A DNA stretch of 64,000 bases, from assembly GCF_002153375.1 (NCBI RefSeq), contig NZ_MTBQ01000005.1, positions 186,001-250,000 of the forward strand, read 5' to 3'. Below, piece by piece: positions 22,611 through 30,732 of the stretch. The stretch comes from Oceanobacillus rekensis (GTDB lineage: Bacteria > Bacillota > Bacilli > Bacillales > Amphibacillaceae). Below the pieces are notes generated by a model. The model was not told the DNA's origin. It did no database searches and worked only from the letters and a program-made list of their open reading frames with translations. The first letter of the stretch is position 1; each line of letters starts with the position of its first letter. The translations under genes were made by a program, and so were the position numbers.

Positions 22611-23887
22611 GGACAAGGGGACAGGCACCTCGTCCCGGGCTGAGACGGGGGGACATGAGACGGGGGGACAGACACCATGTCCCACTTTTTTTATGGCTTA
22701 TACGGAATGTTAGAGACACTTGGTATTTTTTCGTAAAAAATCTCCAAAATTGAATTTTGATGCATTTGAAAGCCCTTAAAATTCAATTTTCCCCTATACA
22801 TAATTGAATTTTACTCACTTATATCCATTTGATTTTTGAATTTTGGAGTTTTGACAAAGGTTTGAGATTTCTATTAACTTATACTTATCAAAGTAAATGA
22901 AATGATAGGGACTTTGGCAACGGTTCTGGCTAGTGTCGAGGTGAAGAAATAGAGGATACTCGAGTACAAATAGATTACATAAAAAGAATGCACTAAAATA
23001 TTCCACTACGAGGTGATTTGCAGATGCCAAGAGGACCAAGAAGGAAAAGCGGCAGCGGTATCTATCATATTATGGTGAGAGGTATTAATAGACAAACCAT
23101 TTTTGAGGATGATGAGGACAAGAAGAGATTTCTAGAAACATTAAAAAAGTACAAAGAGATATGTAATTACCAGATTTATGGTTACTGTTTAATGGATAAT
23201 CATGTTCATTTGTTATTAAGAGAGACGGATGAAAGCATTTCGGAAGCTATCAAGCGAATTAGTTCCAGCTATGTATATTGGTATAATATGAAATATGAGC
23301 GCTCTGGGCATTTATTCCAAGGAAGATTCAAAGGGGAAAATGTCGAAAATGCTGCATATTTTCTAACCGTTCTTCGTTACATACATCAAAACCCAGTTAA
23401 AGCAGGTTTAGCAAATAACACATTTGCAACAAAATGGACGAGTATAACCGAATATACCCAACAAGTTCATATGGTAGATATTGATTTCGGGCTTGATTTA
23501 TTTTCTACAGATAGAAATAAAGCGAAGAGATTGTATATTGAATATATGCAGCAACCTAATGATGATCAATGTCTAGAAGATACATTCATAGATAAAAAAT
23601 CGGATGATGAAATAAGGGAAATTCTTTTTCAATTAGGAATTCCAAACAAAAGCATTCTACAGAAAATGAACAGAAAAAATAGAAATGATATATTAGCAAA
23701 ACTGAAGGCGATGAACGGTATATCACTGAGACAACTGTCAAGGATAACTGGAATATCTAAGAGTGTGATTCATCGGGTTGATTGATGTGAGGGGGGATAT
23801 TCCTTCTGCCTTGATAGATACAGAGAGGGAAGACTCACGGACCAATTGTTGTGATGTATTAGGGACAGAGTGCCTGTCCCTAAGTCC
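22611..23887. mobile_element. RAYT-carrying REP element C
   Basis: The left side has two REP units: 22611-22636 (starts GGACAAGGGGACAGG) and GGGACAGACACCATGTCCC (22665-22683). A degenerate copy of the family's internal terminator (GTTAGAGACACTTGG, near 22707-22722) and about 250 bases of AT-rich left-half sequence shared with elements H, I and J follow. Then comes the transposase gene. The right side is GGGACAGAGTGCCTGTCCC (23862-23880), preceded by the family's right-half sequence (GATACAGAGAGGGAAGACTC, ACCAATTGTTGTGATGTATT). This is the only copy with its own transposase and may be the autonomous form. The 22461-23023 gap holds nothing else. Confidence 0.65.
23024..23785 (+). CDS. REP-associated tyrosine transposase (RAYT, Y1/TnpA-like)
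   Basis: 253 residues. The N-terminus PRGPRRKSGSGIYHIMVRGI, the HUH metal motif NHVHLLL and a downstream GHLFQGRFKGENVE / LRYIHQNPVKAGL define the RAYT branch of the IS200/IS605-type Y1 transposases. These nick and join single-stranded DNA through a tyrosine, probably Tyr in the SSYVYWYN helix region. A C-terminal helix-turn-helix-like segment (SLRQLSRITGISKSVIHRV) is present. ATG 23024 follows GAGGTG. The gene is bracketed by palindromic REP ends scattered through the whole window, matching the known link between RAYTs and REP sequences. Confidence 0.88.
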   Translation: MPRGPRRKSGSGIYHIMVRGINRQTIFEDDEDKKRFLETLKKYKEICNYQIYGYCLMDNHVHLLLRETDESISEAIKRISSSYVYWYNMKYERSGHLFQGRFKGENVENAAYFLTVLRYIHQNPVKAGLANNTFATKWTSITEYTQQVHMVDIDFGLDLFSTDRNKAKRLYIEYMQQPNDDQCLEDTFIDKKSDDEIREILFQLGIPNKSILQKMNRKNRNDILAKLKAMNGISLRQLSRITGISKSVIHRVD

Positions 23888-23890
23888 CGC

Positions 23891-24105
23891 GGTCACTCAT
23901 TAAGATTATGAAGTCCCGAAAGCAGTGGGAGAAATCTCGTTCGGTCACTCATTAAGGTTATGAAGTCCCGAAAGCAGTGGGAGAAATCTCGTTCGGTCAC
24001 TCATTAAGGTTATGAAGTCCCGAAAGCAGTGGGAGAAATCTCGTTCGGTCACTCATTAAGGTTATGAAGTCCCGAACACAGTGGGAGATTCCTCGTTCGG
24101 TCACT
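23891..24105. repeat. Tandem array, four copies of exactly 52 bp plus a partial copy
   Basis: Unit begins GGTCACTCATTAAGGTTATG and ends with ATCTCGTTC. Copies start at 23891, 23943, 23995 and 24047, with a partial at 24099. The first three are nearly identical; the fourth is diverged. There are no unique spacers, so it is not CRISPR, and the period is not divisible by three, so it is not coding. It lies between two right-end REP copies (23862-23880 and 24151-24169). Confidence 0.9.
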
Positions 24106-24110
24106 GGACC

Positions 24111-24178
24111 AACATACTTGTCCTTCTGTACAAATTATTGTGATGTATTCGGGACAGAGTGCCTGTCCCCCCTGTCCC
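24111..24178. repeat. Second right-end REP copy after the 52-bp array
   Basis: GGGACAGAGTGCCTGTCCC (24151-24169) is identical to 23862-23880 and preceded by the same ATTGTGATGTATT motif; CTGTCCC ends it. It duplicates the right end of element C on the far side of the array. Confidence 0.7.
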
Positions 24179-24205
24179 GTTTTAAAGTCTGCGGAATATA
24201 ATGTG

Positions 24206-24269
24206 TATAATACAATGTCGTCAATCGGCATAATTTAAAGTAAGATGGGATTTAAAGTAAGCGCTTTCC
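24206..24269 (+). promoter_or_regulatory. doeA promoter, GntR-type operator and cre-like site
   Basis: TATAAT (24206-24211) is followed at once by ATGTCGTCAATCGGCAT (24215-24231). This is a near-palindrome matching the perfect one before the gntR gene (ATGTCGACAATCGACAT) at 15 of 17 positions. Further down, 24256-24269 read on the minus strand (GGAAAGCGCTTACT) resembles a cre. The layout suggests repression by the local GntR protein plus catabolite control. Confidence 0.6.
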
Positions 24270-24311
24270 TTAGCGCGTTACTTAATTGAGTACGAGAGGA
24301 AGGGATGCTAT

Positions 24312-25499
24312 ATGTTAGCGTTTCCTAAACAAGAGTTTCAAGAGAGACTGAAAAAAACAAAACAAAGAATGGCGTCTGAGGGTATTGATGTGTTGTTAGT
24401 GACAGACCCAGCAAATATGAACTATTTGAGCGGGTATGATGCGTGGTCCTTTTATGTACACCAGTTACTCGTTGTTATAATTGATGAGGAACAGCCATAC
24501 TGGATTGGTCGGGGGCTTGATGCGAATGCTGCCAGGTATACAACTTGGTTGGATGAAGCGCATATTTACCCCTATCCAGATAACTATGTTCATTCGACAG
24601 TGAGACATCCAATGGACTTTGTTTGTGACTTTTTGAAAGGGAATAAACGAGATAAAACAACCATTGCTGTGGAACTTGATGCTTACTATTTTACGGCTCA
24701 ATGCTATATTCGGCTAACGCAAGGGTTAAAAAATGCTTCATTTAAAGATGGTACCAATATGGTTAATTGGATTCGTATCATTAAATCGGATCAAGAAATT
24801 GACTATATTAAAAAGGCTGCCAAAATTTCTGAAAAGGCAATGCAAGTAGCATTCGATACTTTAAATAATGGTGTCAGGGAATGTGATGTCGCAGCGAGTA
24901 TATCGCATGCACAAATAAGTGGAATGGATGAATATGGTGGTGACTATCCATCCATCGTACCACTATTACCAACAGGTAAAAAAACCTCTGCATGTCATTT
25001 GACGTGGACAGATGAAACGTTTAAGGAAGGGAATCCGATTATTATTGAATTGGCCGGTTGTCATAAGCGTTATCATTCTCCACTCGCACGTACTGCTGTA
25101 ATCGGCATGCCAAATGAAGAAATACAACGATTAAGTGAGGTTGTTATTGAAGGATTAAACACGGCGTTGGATGTAGTTAAACCTGGCATTACTTGTGAAG
25201 CAGTTGAATTAGCCTGGAGAAAATCGATTGAAAAAAATAGTTTGAAGAAGGAATCTCGTATTGGTTATTCTACCGGTCTGAACTATCCACCAGACTGGGG
25301 TGAGCATACGGCTAGTTTAAGGCCGGGTGATCGTACGGTATTGGAACCGAATATGGTTTTCCATATGATTCCTACAATTGATTTGGGGCATGTTGGGATG
25401 GAAATCAGTGAATCATTTCGCGTGACGGAAACGGGCTGTGAAGTGCTTGCCAATTTTCCAAGAGAGCTGTTCGTTAAACCAAATATCCGGCTTGCATAA
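24312..25499 (+). CDS. doeA: Ectoine hydrolase (peptidase M24/creatinase fold)
   Basis: 395 residues. The N-terminal half matches the DoeA/EutD family closely (DPANMNYLSGYDAWSFYVHQ, IGRGLDANAARYTTWLDE, HPMDF), followed by a pita-bread domain. DoeA opens the ectoine ring to N-acetyl-2,4-diaminobutyrate. The usual M24 metal-binding aspartates are not evident (IELAG and YHSPLART where DxG and SDxTR are common), as in creatinase-type members that work without metal. Start ATG 24312 follows GAGGAAGGG. Its operator is shared with the GntR gene, linking it to the aminotransferase, dehydrogenase and deacetylase genes downstream. Confidence 0.82.
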   Translation: MLAFPKQEFQERLKKTKQRMASEGIDVLLVTDPANMNYLSGYDAWSFYVHQLLVVIIDEEQPYWIGRGLDANAARYTTWLDEAHIYPYPDNYVHSTVRHPMDFVCDFLKGNKRDKTTIAVELDAYYFTAQCYIRLTQGLKNASFKDGTNMVNWIRIIKSDQEIDYIKKAAKISEKAMQVAFDTLNNGVRECDVAASISHAQISGMDEYGGDYPSIVPLLPTGKKTSACHLTWTDETFKEGNPIIIELAGCHKRYHSPLARTAVIGMPNEEIQRLSEVVIEGLNTALDVVKPGITCEAVELAWRKSIEKNSLKKESRIGYSTGLNYPPDWGEHTASLRPGDRTVLEPNMVFHMIPTIDLGHVGMEISESFRVTETGCEVLANFPRELFVKPNIRLA

Positions 25500-25626
25500 A
25501 TTGGAGCGTGCAGGAGAGAAGAGGGAGAGAATCCCTCTCTGCATACATAGTTTCCAAGTGTTGGAGAGTTTACTAGTTGCAAGTTATCACGGAAGTAGAC
25601 GGACTGCCATATTTAAACGATAAAAT

Positions 25627-25653
25627 AGCCGTATCACAATTCGTGTTACGGCT
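25627..25653. terminator. Bidirectional terminator between doeA and the 2-hydroxyacid dehydrogenase
   Basis: AGCCGTA / TACGGCT outer stem with CAC / GTG inside, A/T-rich on both sides, between two convergent genes. Confidence 0.65.
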
Positions 25654-25665
25654 AAAAAGATTATT

Positions 25666-26637
25666 TTATAGAGGTTGTGTGACTAGATTCGGTGGTTTCT
25701 GTCCATTTAACCCCGCTTCCAGATTGTATGCAGCAAGCTCCGACATTTTGAGTTCGGTCTCATGTGTGGAAGAACCGATGTGTGGTGTTGTAACAACATT
25801 CTTCATATGTAATAGGGCATTATGTCGCTCAATCGGTTCCTTTTCAAAAACATCTAATCCAGCTGCAGCAATCTGACCGCCTTTTAAAGCGTCGATTAAA
25901 TCCTGTTCGACGATTGTTTTCCCCCGTGATCCGTTAACGAAAATTGCCGTTTTTTTCATTAACTGAAATTCACGTTTACCTATAAGTCCCACGGTTTCCG
26001 ACGTCAGTGGCGTAATGAGACAAACAAAATCGGATTTGGCCAAAAGTTCATCAAGTGTACAATAGGTCGCATCAAATTTGTCCTCGACATCTGGCTTTTG
26101 GCTTCTGCTATGGTACAAAATTTCCATATCAAATCCGAAATGTGCACGCTTAGCGATTGCTTGACCGATGCGTCCCATACCTATAATACCTAATTTTTTA
26201 TGATGAACATCCATGCCGAAGTATTCAGGTTCAATCGATTCCGTTATCCATCCACCACTTTTAACCAATTGATCCAATTCCGGGATTCGCCTTGCGGTTG
26301 CGATAAGAATCCCAAATACTGTGTCTGCCACCGTATCTGTAAGTACATCCGGTGTGTTTGTAGCCATAATGTTTCTTTTGGTTAGTTCTTCCATGTCCAG
26401 ATTGTTGTAACCGACAGAGACGTTACTTATAATTTTCAAATGTGGTGCATGGTCTAATAGTTTTTTGTCAACGGGAAGTTCCAATCCAATAATGCCTTCC
26501 ACTTCGCTTAATTTTTTCAAAAAATCCAGGTCATTTTGTGTATCGATATTCTTAAAAAATGTCACATCGTACTTTTTTTGTAATGCTTCCAATACAGGCT
26601 TCTCGACACGGTTATATGCAATGACTTTTTTCTTCAT
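25666..26637 (-). CDS. D-2-hydroxyacid dehydrogenase (glyoxylate/hydroxypyruvate reductase type)
   Basis: 323 residues. NAD(P)-binding GIIGMGRIGQAIAKR (about 149-163), the substrate arginine in FVNGSRGKTI, and the catalytic histidine in TTPHIGSSTHET define the family. It reduces a 2-oxo acid such as glyoxylate or hydroxypyruvate, or runs in reverse. Convergent with doeA and divergent from gntR, so physically inside the ectoine region but with its own promoter. Whether its substrate belongs to hydroxyectoine breakdown is an inference only. Confidence 0.85.
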   Translation of the reverse strand: MKKKVIAYNRVEKPVLEALQKKYDVTFFKNIDTQNDLDFLKKLSEVEGIIGLELPVDKKLLDHAPHLKIISNVSVGYNNLDMEELTKRNIMATNTPDVLTDTVADTVFGILIATARRIPELDQLVKSGGWITESIEPEYFGMDVHHKKLGIIGMGRIGQAIAKRAHFGFDMEILYHSRSQKPDVEDKFDATYCTLDELLAKSDFVCLITPLTSETVGLIGKREFQLMKKTAIFVNGSRGKTIVEQDLIDALKGGQIAAAGLDVFEKEPIERHNALLHMKNVVTTPHIGSSTHETELKMSELAAYNLEAGLNGQKPPNLVTQPL

Positions 26638-26681
26638 TTAATTCCTCCATTCTGAATAAAGTAAGTAAAGTAACTACCCCT

Positions 26682-26710
26682 AAAATAGATACAATAGTTG
26701 CAAAAGTCAA
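26682..26710 (-). promoter_or_regulatory. Promoter of the 2-hydroxyacid dehydrogenase gene
   Basis: On the minus strand TTGACT (complement of 26705-26710), a 17-base spacer, and TATTTT (complement of 26682-26687). It lies immediately outside the inverted-ended element at 26716-26867. Confidence 0.45.
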
Positions 26711-26715
26711 TATAA

Positions 26716-26867
26716 GAGGATATTCAAAAATTCCGGTAAAAATGACGCTTCGAATTTCGCACGAATGCTTGTTTTCCGGTACTCACGTATTAATTGCATA
26801 CGTTCCGTTCCTCAAAGCTACGCAGCCTCGAACTTCTCGGTCCTTTTTATCCTCCCTTTTGAACAAC
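26716..26867 (-). repeat. Inverted-ended intergenic element (about 152 bp)
   Basis: Read on the minus strand it starts GTTGTTCAAAAGGGAGGATA and ends TTTTTGAATATCCTC, giving imperfect inverted ends. Inside are TTCGAGGCTGCGTAGCTTTG and TTCGTGCGAAATTCGAAGCG. No gene is apparent. It resembles a dispersed intergenic repeat of Bacillaceae, which I judge from general familiarity only. Confidence 0.4.
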
Positions 26868-26906
26868 GCATTATAAATATAAAATTCAGAAAAGTTAAAA
26901 TGTAGA

Positions 26907-26963
26907 TTGACATTCAGAATAATCTGATTTATTATAAAGCTAGGTAATGTCGACAATCGACAT
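26907..26963 (+). promoter_or_regulatory. gntR promoter and palindromic operator
   Basis: TTGACA (26907-26912), 17-base spacer, TATTAT (26930-26935). ATGTCGACAATCGACAT (26947-26963), a perfect inverted repeat with a CAA centre, falls just downstream of the start point. The same site with two changes is before doeA, so autorepression and control of doeA by this regulator are likely. Confidence 0.7.
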
Positions 26964-26987
26964 GAAACAAGGAAGGATGTTCTGTAG

Positions 26988-27638
26988 ATGGATATAGACA
27001 GTTTCATCGTTCAAGAACCACTAAGTCAGCTTATTGCGGATCGGCTAAAGAGAAAAATTTGGAATAAAGAGATTGCGTTTGGCGAGCGGTTACTTGAAAG
27101 TGATCTGGCGGAAGCATTCGATGTAAGCAGGAGCACGATTAGAGAAGCATTTAAGATTCTTGGAATGGAAGGATTAGTAATCAGCAAAGCACGAAAAGGT
27201 ACATATGTAGCAAACCTCACGGAACAAGACGTGGCTGAAATTATTGAACTCAGAACATTAATCGAAACGCATGCTTTCACACATGCAATACCACGCTTAG
27301 AGAGTAAGCAATTTGAGGATCTGGAAGAGATTACGGAAAAAATGCGGGAGAAAGTTTTAGAAAAAAACTGGAATGACCTGTTTGATCTTGATATGCAATT
27401 TCATTCCTATGTTGTTAGATATAGTAATAATTCACGAATTATTAAAATATATGATTCCCTTCAAGTTCAAATCAGAACATTCCTCATGAACCTCGATCAA
27501 TTATATTCCAGTCATCAATCATTTTATGATGAACATAGAGAATTACTCAATGCCTTGATTTCAAAAGATGTGCAATTAATTAATGAAAAAGTGGAGACTC
27601 ATATTAAGTATGTGGAGGCAAAATCAGTTGGGGTTTAG
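26988..27638 (+). CDS. GntR family regulator, FadR/FCD subfamily
   Basis: 216 residues. N-terminal winged helix (about 10-75: LLESDLAEAFDVSRSTIREA, LGMEGLVISKARKGTYVA) and an all-helical FCD effector domain with metal-binding-type residues (LDMQFHSYVVRYS; HRELLNAL; HIKYVEA). FCD regulators usually bind small carboxylates or amino acids. It heads the plus-strand catabolic genes and has an operator matched at doeA. Known ectoine loci more often use the MocR-type EnuR or the AsnC-type DoeX, so a GntR-FCD regulator here is notable. Confidence 0.85.
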   Translation: MDIDSFIVQEPLSQLIADRLKRKIWNKEIAFGERLLESDLAEAFDVSRSTIREAFKILGMEGLVISKARKGTYVANLTEQDVAEIIELRTLIETHAFTHAIPRLESKQFEDLEEITEKMREKVLEKNWNDLFDLDMQFHSYVVRYSNNSRIIKIYDSLQVQIRTFLMNLDQLYSSHQSFYDEHRELLNALISKDVQLINEKVETHIKYVEAKSVGV

Positions 27639-27659
27639 AACAAAAGCATATGCAAGCCT

Positions 27660-27688
27660 AATGCGGGGTATCCAGTCCACCCGCATTG
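27660..27688 (+). other. Stem-loop between gntR and aminotransferase
   Basis: AATGCGGG / CCCGCATT with a short loop and no T-run; a partial terminator or mRNA structure that may reduce read-through from gntR. Confidence 0.35.
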
Positions 27689-27763
27689 ACTATAGATGTA
27701 CTCACTTTATGGAAAATACGCTTAGATCTAACAGAGTATAACCGAAAAGAGGAGGCTTCATCA

Positions 27764-29107
27764 ATGAGTAAAAAATTTGCTTACGTTCAAACCGAATTAC
27801 CTGGTCCAAAGGCTAAAGTATTGCTGGACCGGAGACATGATGTTGTGCCACAAGGGGTAGGTTACGGGATTCCGACTTTTGTTGATAGTGCAAAAGGTGC
27901 ATTGCTGGAAGATGTGGATGGCAATCGTTTTATCGATTTTGCAGGGGCAATTGGAACAATCAATGTTGGGCATAGTCACGATACGGTTGTAAGTGCTTTA
28001 CATGACCAGGTTGATCGCTATATTCATACAGGTTTTAATGTGATGATGTACGATTCGTACATCGAACTCGCTGAAAAAATAGCAGCACTTGCTCCAGGTC
28101 ATTTTAAAAAGAAAGTCATGTTTTTGAACAGTGGTGCTGAGGCTGTTGAGAATGCAGTGAAAATAGCTCGTAAATATACGAATCGTCAAGCAATCGTTTC
28201 ATTCTCCGGTGGGTTCCATGGACGTACGTTAATGGGAATGTCATTAACAGGTAAGGTGCGCCCATTTAAATATGAATACGGACCATTTGCACCGGAAATT
28301 TACCGTGCACCGTTTCCTTATGCATATCGCCGTCCGGAATCGATGAATGAAGACGCATATACGAAGCATATGCTAAAAGAAGTGGAGAATTTTTTCATAA
28401 GTGAGGTTGACCCGAGCCTTGTGGCGGCTTTCATTATGGAACCCGTTCAAGGAGAGAGTGGTTTTATTATACCGGATAAAGCATTTGTGCAAGGGGTATA
28501 CGAACTTTGTAAACAGCATGGCATCTTGTTTATTGCAGATGAGATCCAAACTGGTTTTGGTCGTACAGGGAAATACTTTGCCATGGAGCATTATGGGGTG
28601 GAGCCTGATCTTATTGCTATTTCGAAATCAATGGCTGCGGGATTGCCAATTAGTGGTGTGATCGGTCGGGAAGAAGTGATGGATACAGCGAAACCAGGTG
28701 AATTGGGTGGTACGTATTGTGGCAGTCCACTTGGGTGTCGGGCGGGAATTGCAGTTCTGGATATCATGGAAAAAGAAAAGCTGAATGAACGTGCTGCAAT
28801 CATTGGTGAAAAAGTAATGGATCGATTTAAAAAGATGTACGATCGATTTGATGTGATTGGTGATTACCGGGGACTTGGTGCAATGTGTGCATTAGAGTTC
28901 GTGGAAGATAGAGAGAGTAAAACACCAGCAAAGGAATTGAGCAATCACATACTAAAAGAGGCACATCAACGTGGACTGATTACATTAAAAGCAGGTGTGC
29001 ATGACAATGTTATTCGCCTACTAATGCCACTCGTAATTACAGATGAGCAGTTGAGTGAAGGATTGGCAATTTTAGAAGAATCAATAGAGGCTGTACTTGG
29101 CAGTTAA
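27764..29107 (+). CDS. Class III PLP aminotransferase (GabT/DoeD-like)
   Basis: 447 residues. Fold type I omega-aminotransferase: GAIGTINVGHSH, FLNSGAEAVENAVKIARKYT, FSGGFHGRT, IADEIQTGFGRTG, and the PLP-binding K288 in ISKSMAAGLP. The family includes 4-aminobutyrate and 2,4-diaminobutyrate transaminases. Next to ectoine hydrolase, the DoeD role (diaminobutyrate to aspartate semialdehyde) is the best guess, with GABA transaminase as the alternative. ATG 27764 follows AGAGGAGG; the longer upstream frame has no ribosome site. Confidence 0.82.
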   Translation: MSKKFAYVQTELPGPKAKVLLDRRHDVVPQGVGYGIPTFVDSAKGALLEDVDGNRFIDFAGAIGTINVGHSHDTVVSALHDQVDRYIHTGFNVMMYDSYIELAEKIAALAPGHFKKKVMFLNSGAEAVENAVKIARKYTNRQAIVSFSGGFHGRTLMGMSLTGKVRPFKYEYGPFAPEIYRAPFPYAYRRPESMNEDAYTKHMLKEVENFFISEVDPSLVAAFIMEPVQGESGFIIPDKAFVQGVYELCKQHGILFIADEIQTGFGRTGKYFAMEHYGVEPDLIAISKSMAAGLPISGVIGREEVMDTAKPGELGGTYCGSPLGCRAGIAVLDIMEKEKLNERAAIIGEKVMDRFKKMYDRFDVIGDYRGLGAMCALEFVEDRESKTPAKELSNHILKEAHQRGLITLKAGVHDNVIRLLMPLVITDEQLSEGLAILEESIEAVLGS

Positions 29108-29214
29108 GAAAGTATAAATAACTTCTTACTGCATAAATGCGGGCTCCTGAGCATACGCCTAAAGGCTTGGCGAGAGCCTTAGTTTTCTAATCACAGATCG
29201 GAGTGAATCTGGAA

Positions 29215-30642
29215 ATGAATAACTATTTAATGCATATTCATGGGGAGTGGGTTGGAGAAGAGCTTGATACATTAAGTGTCACTAACCCAGCTAATGGCGG
29301 TCAGGTAGGAACCGTACCGAATGGAGGAAAGGCAGAAGCCGAAAAAGCGATTGCTGCTGCGCACGTTGCTTTTGAGCCATGGTCAAGGCTTACCGCTTAT
29401 GAACGAGCAGAATATTTGAAGCGGTGGCATCAGCTCCTATTGGATAACGAAGAAGAGCTCGCACAACTCATGACATTAGAAATGGGGAAGCCAATCCATG
29501 AATCAAGAGGAGAAGTGAAGTACGCTGCTTCTTTTATCGAATGGTTTGCTGAGGAAGGAAAACGTATTTACGGGGAGACGATCCCAACACATGTGAGTGG
29601 TAAGCGACTGCAAGTTTGGAAGAAACCTGTTGGTGTTGTAGCGGCAATCACACCATGGAATTTCCCTGCTGCCATGTTGACACGAAAGATGGGGCCAGCG
29701 CTTGCTGCCGGTTGTACGGTTGTGGTGAAACCTTCCAGTGAAAGCCCGTTAACCGCTATTAAATTAATGGAGTTATGTGAAAAGGCCGGTTTTCCAAAAG
29801 GTGTTGTTAACTTAGTCACAGGATCTTCAACGAAAATAGCGAAGGAAATTATGGAAAATGAAAAGGTTCGTAAAATTACATTTACTGGTTCAACGGAAGT
29901 GGGGAAAATTCTCATTCGGCAAAGTGCTGATCAAGTGAAGCGGTTGTCATTGGAACTTGGTGGGCATGCTCCACTAATCGTTTTAGACGATGCGAATGTT
30001 GATGTAGCAGTTAAAGCTGTCATGGCTTCTAAATTCAGAAATGCTGGTCAAACATGTATCTGTGCCAACCGGATTTACGTTCAATCAGGTGTGTATGATC
30101 AATTTGTGAAGAAGTTTGCCAACGCAGTGGAGAAATTAAAAGTTGGTAATGGTGTTGATGAATCCGTCGATATCGGCCCATTAATTAATAAGGCAGGTTT
30201 GGATAAGGTAGAACGTCATGTACGGGATGCTGTAACGAAAGGAGGAACCGTTGTAACAGGTGGTAAACCGATTACGAATGATGGAGGCGTTTTCTTTCAA
30301 CCAACCGTAATCAAGGATGTCGATCAAACGATGGTTATGATGCAGGAGGAAACGTTTGGTCCTGTTGCACCTATTCAAAAAGTAGAATCAGAGGAAGAGG
30401 CGATTAAGCTAGCTAATGATACGCCATATGGTCTGGCTGCATATGTTTTCACAGAGAATGTTGCACGTGGCACCCGTGTAATCGAACAGCTACAATACGG
30501 AATTGTTGGCTGGAATGACGGCGCTCCATCTGCTGCACAGGTTCCTTTCGGAGGAATGAAGCAAAGTGGGATTGGGAGAGAAGGCGGACATGAGGGGATC
30601 GACGCTTTTGTGGAGTCACAGTACGTTTCAATTGGAATGGAA
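29215..30642 (+). CDS. NAD(P)-dependent aldehyde dehydrogenase (succinate-semialdehyde type)
   Basis: About 476 residues, with ITPWNFPAAMLTRK, FTGSTEVGKIL, the general-base glutamate in LELGGHAP and the catalytic C281 in NAGQTCICANR. It resembles GabD. Placed right after an aminotransferase, it would oxidise the semialdehyde product. In ectoine breakdown this is aspartate semialdehyde to aspartate (DoeC role); if the pair handles GABA instead, it makes succinate. The stop lies at 30643-30645. ATG 29215 is chosen since GGAG (29200-29203) overlaps the earlier GTG. Confidence 0.85.
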
Positions 30643-30732
30643 TAAGGTGAGCTAAAAATTAAAGGGCATCTTATTAGTAAAGGAAGGGGTTGGTTTTATC
30701 TAGCTCCTTTCTTTTTAGAAGGGGGATTCTTT

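Noticed and set aside
23891-24105. Array taken at first for a CRISPR
   Set aside because: Units follow one another with no unique spacers, and no cas genes are near.
26645-26720. Hydrophobic minus-strand frame read as the end of a membrane protein
   Set aside because: The same bases hold a -35/-10 pair with 17-base spacing for the dehydrogenase; no coding extension upstream through the 152-bp element.
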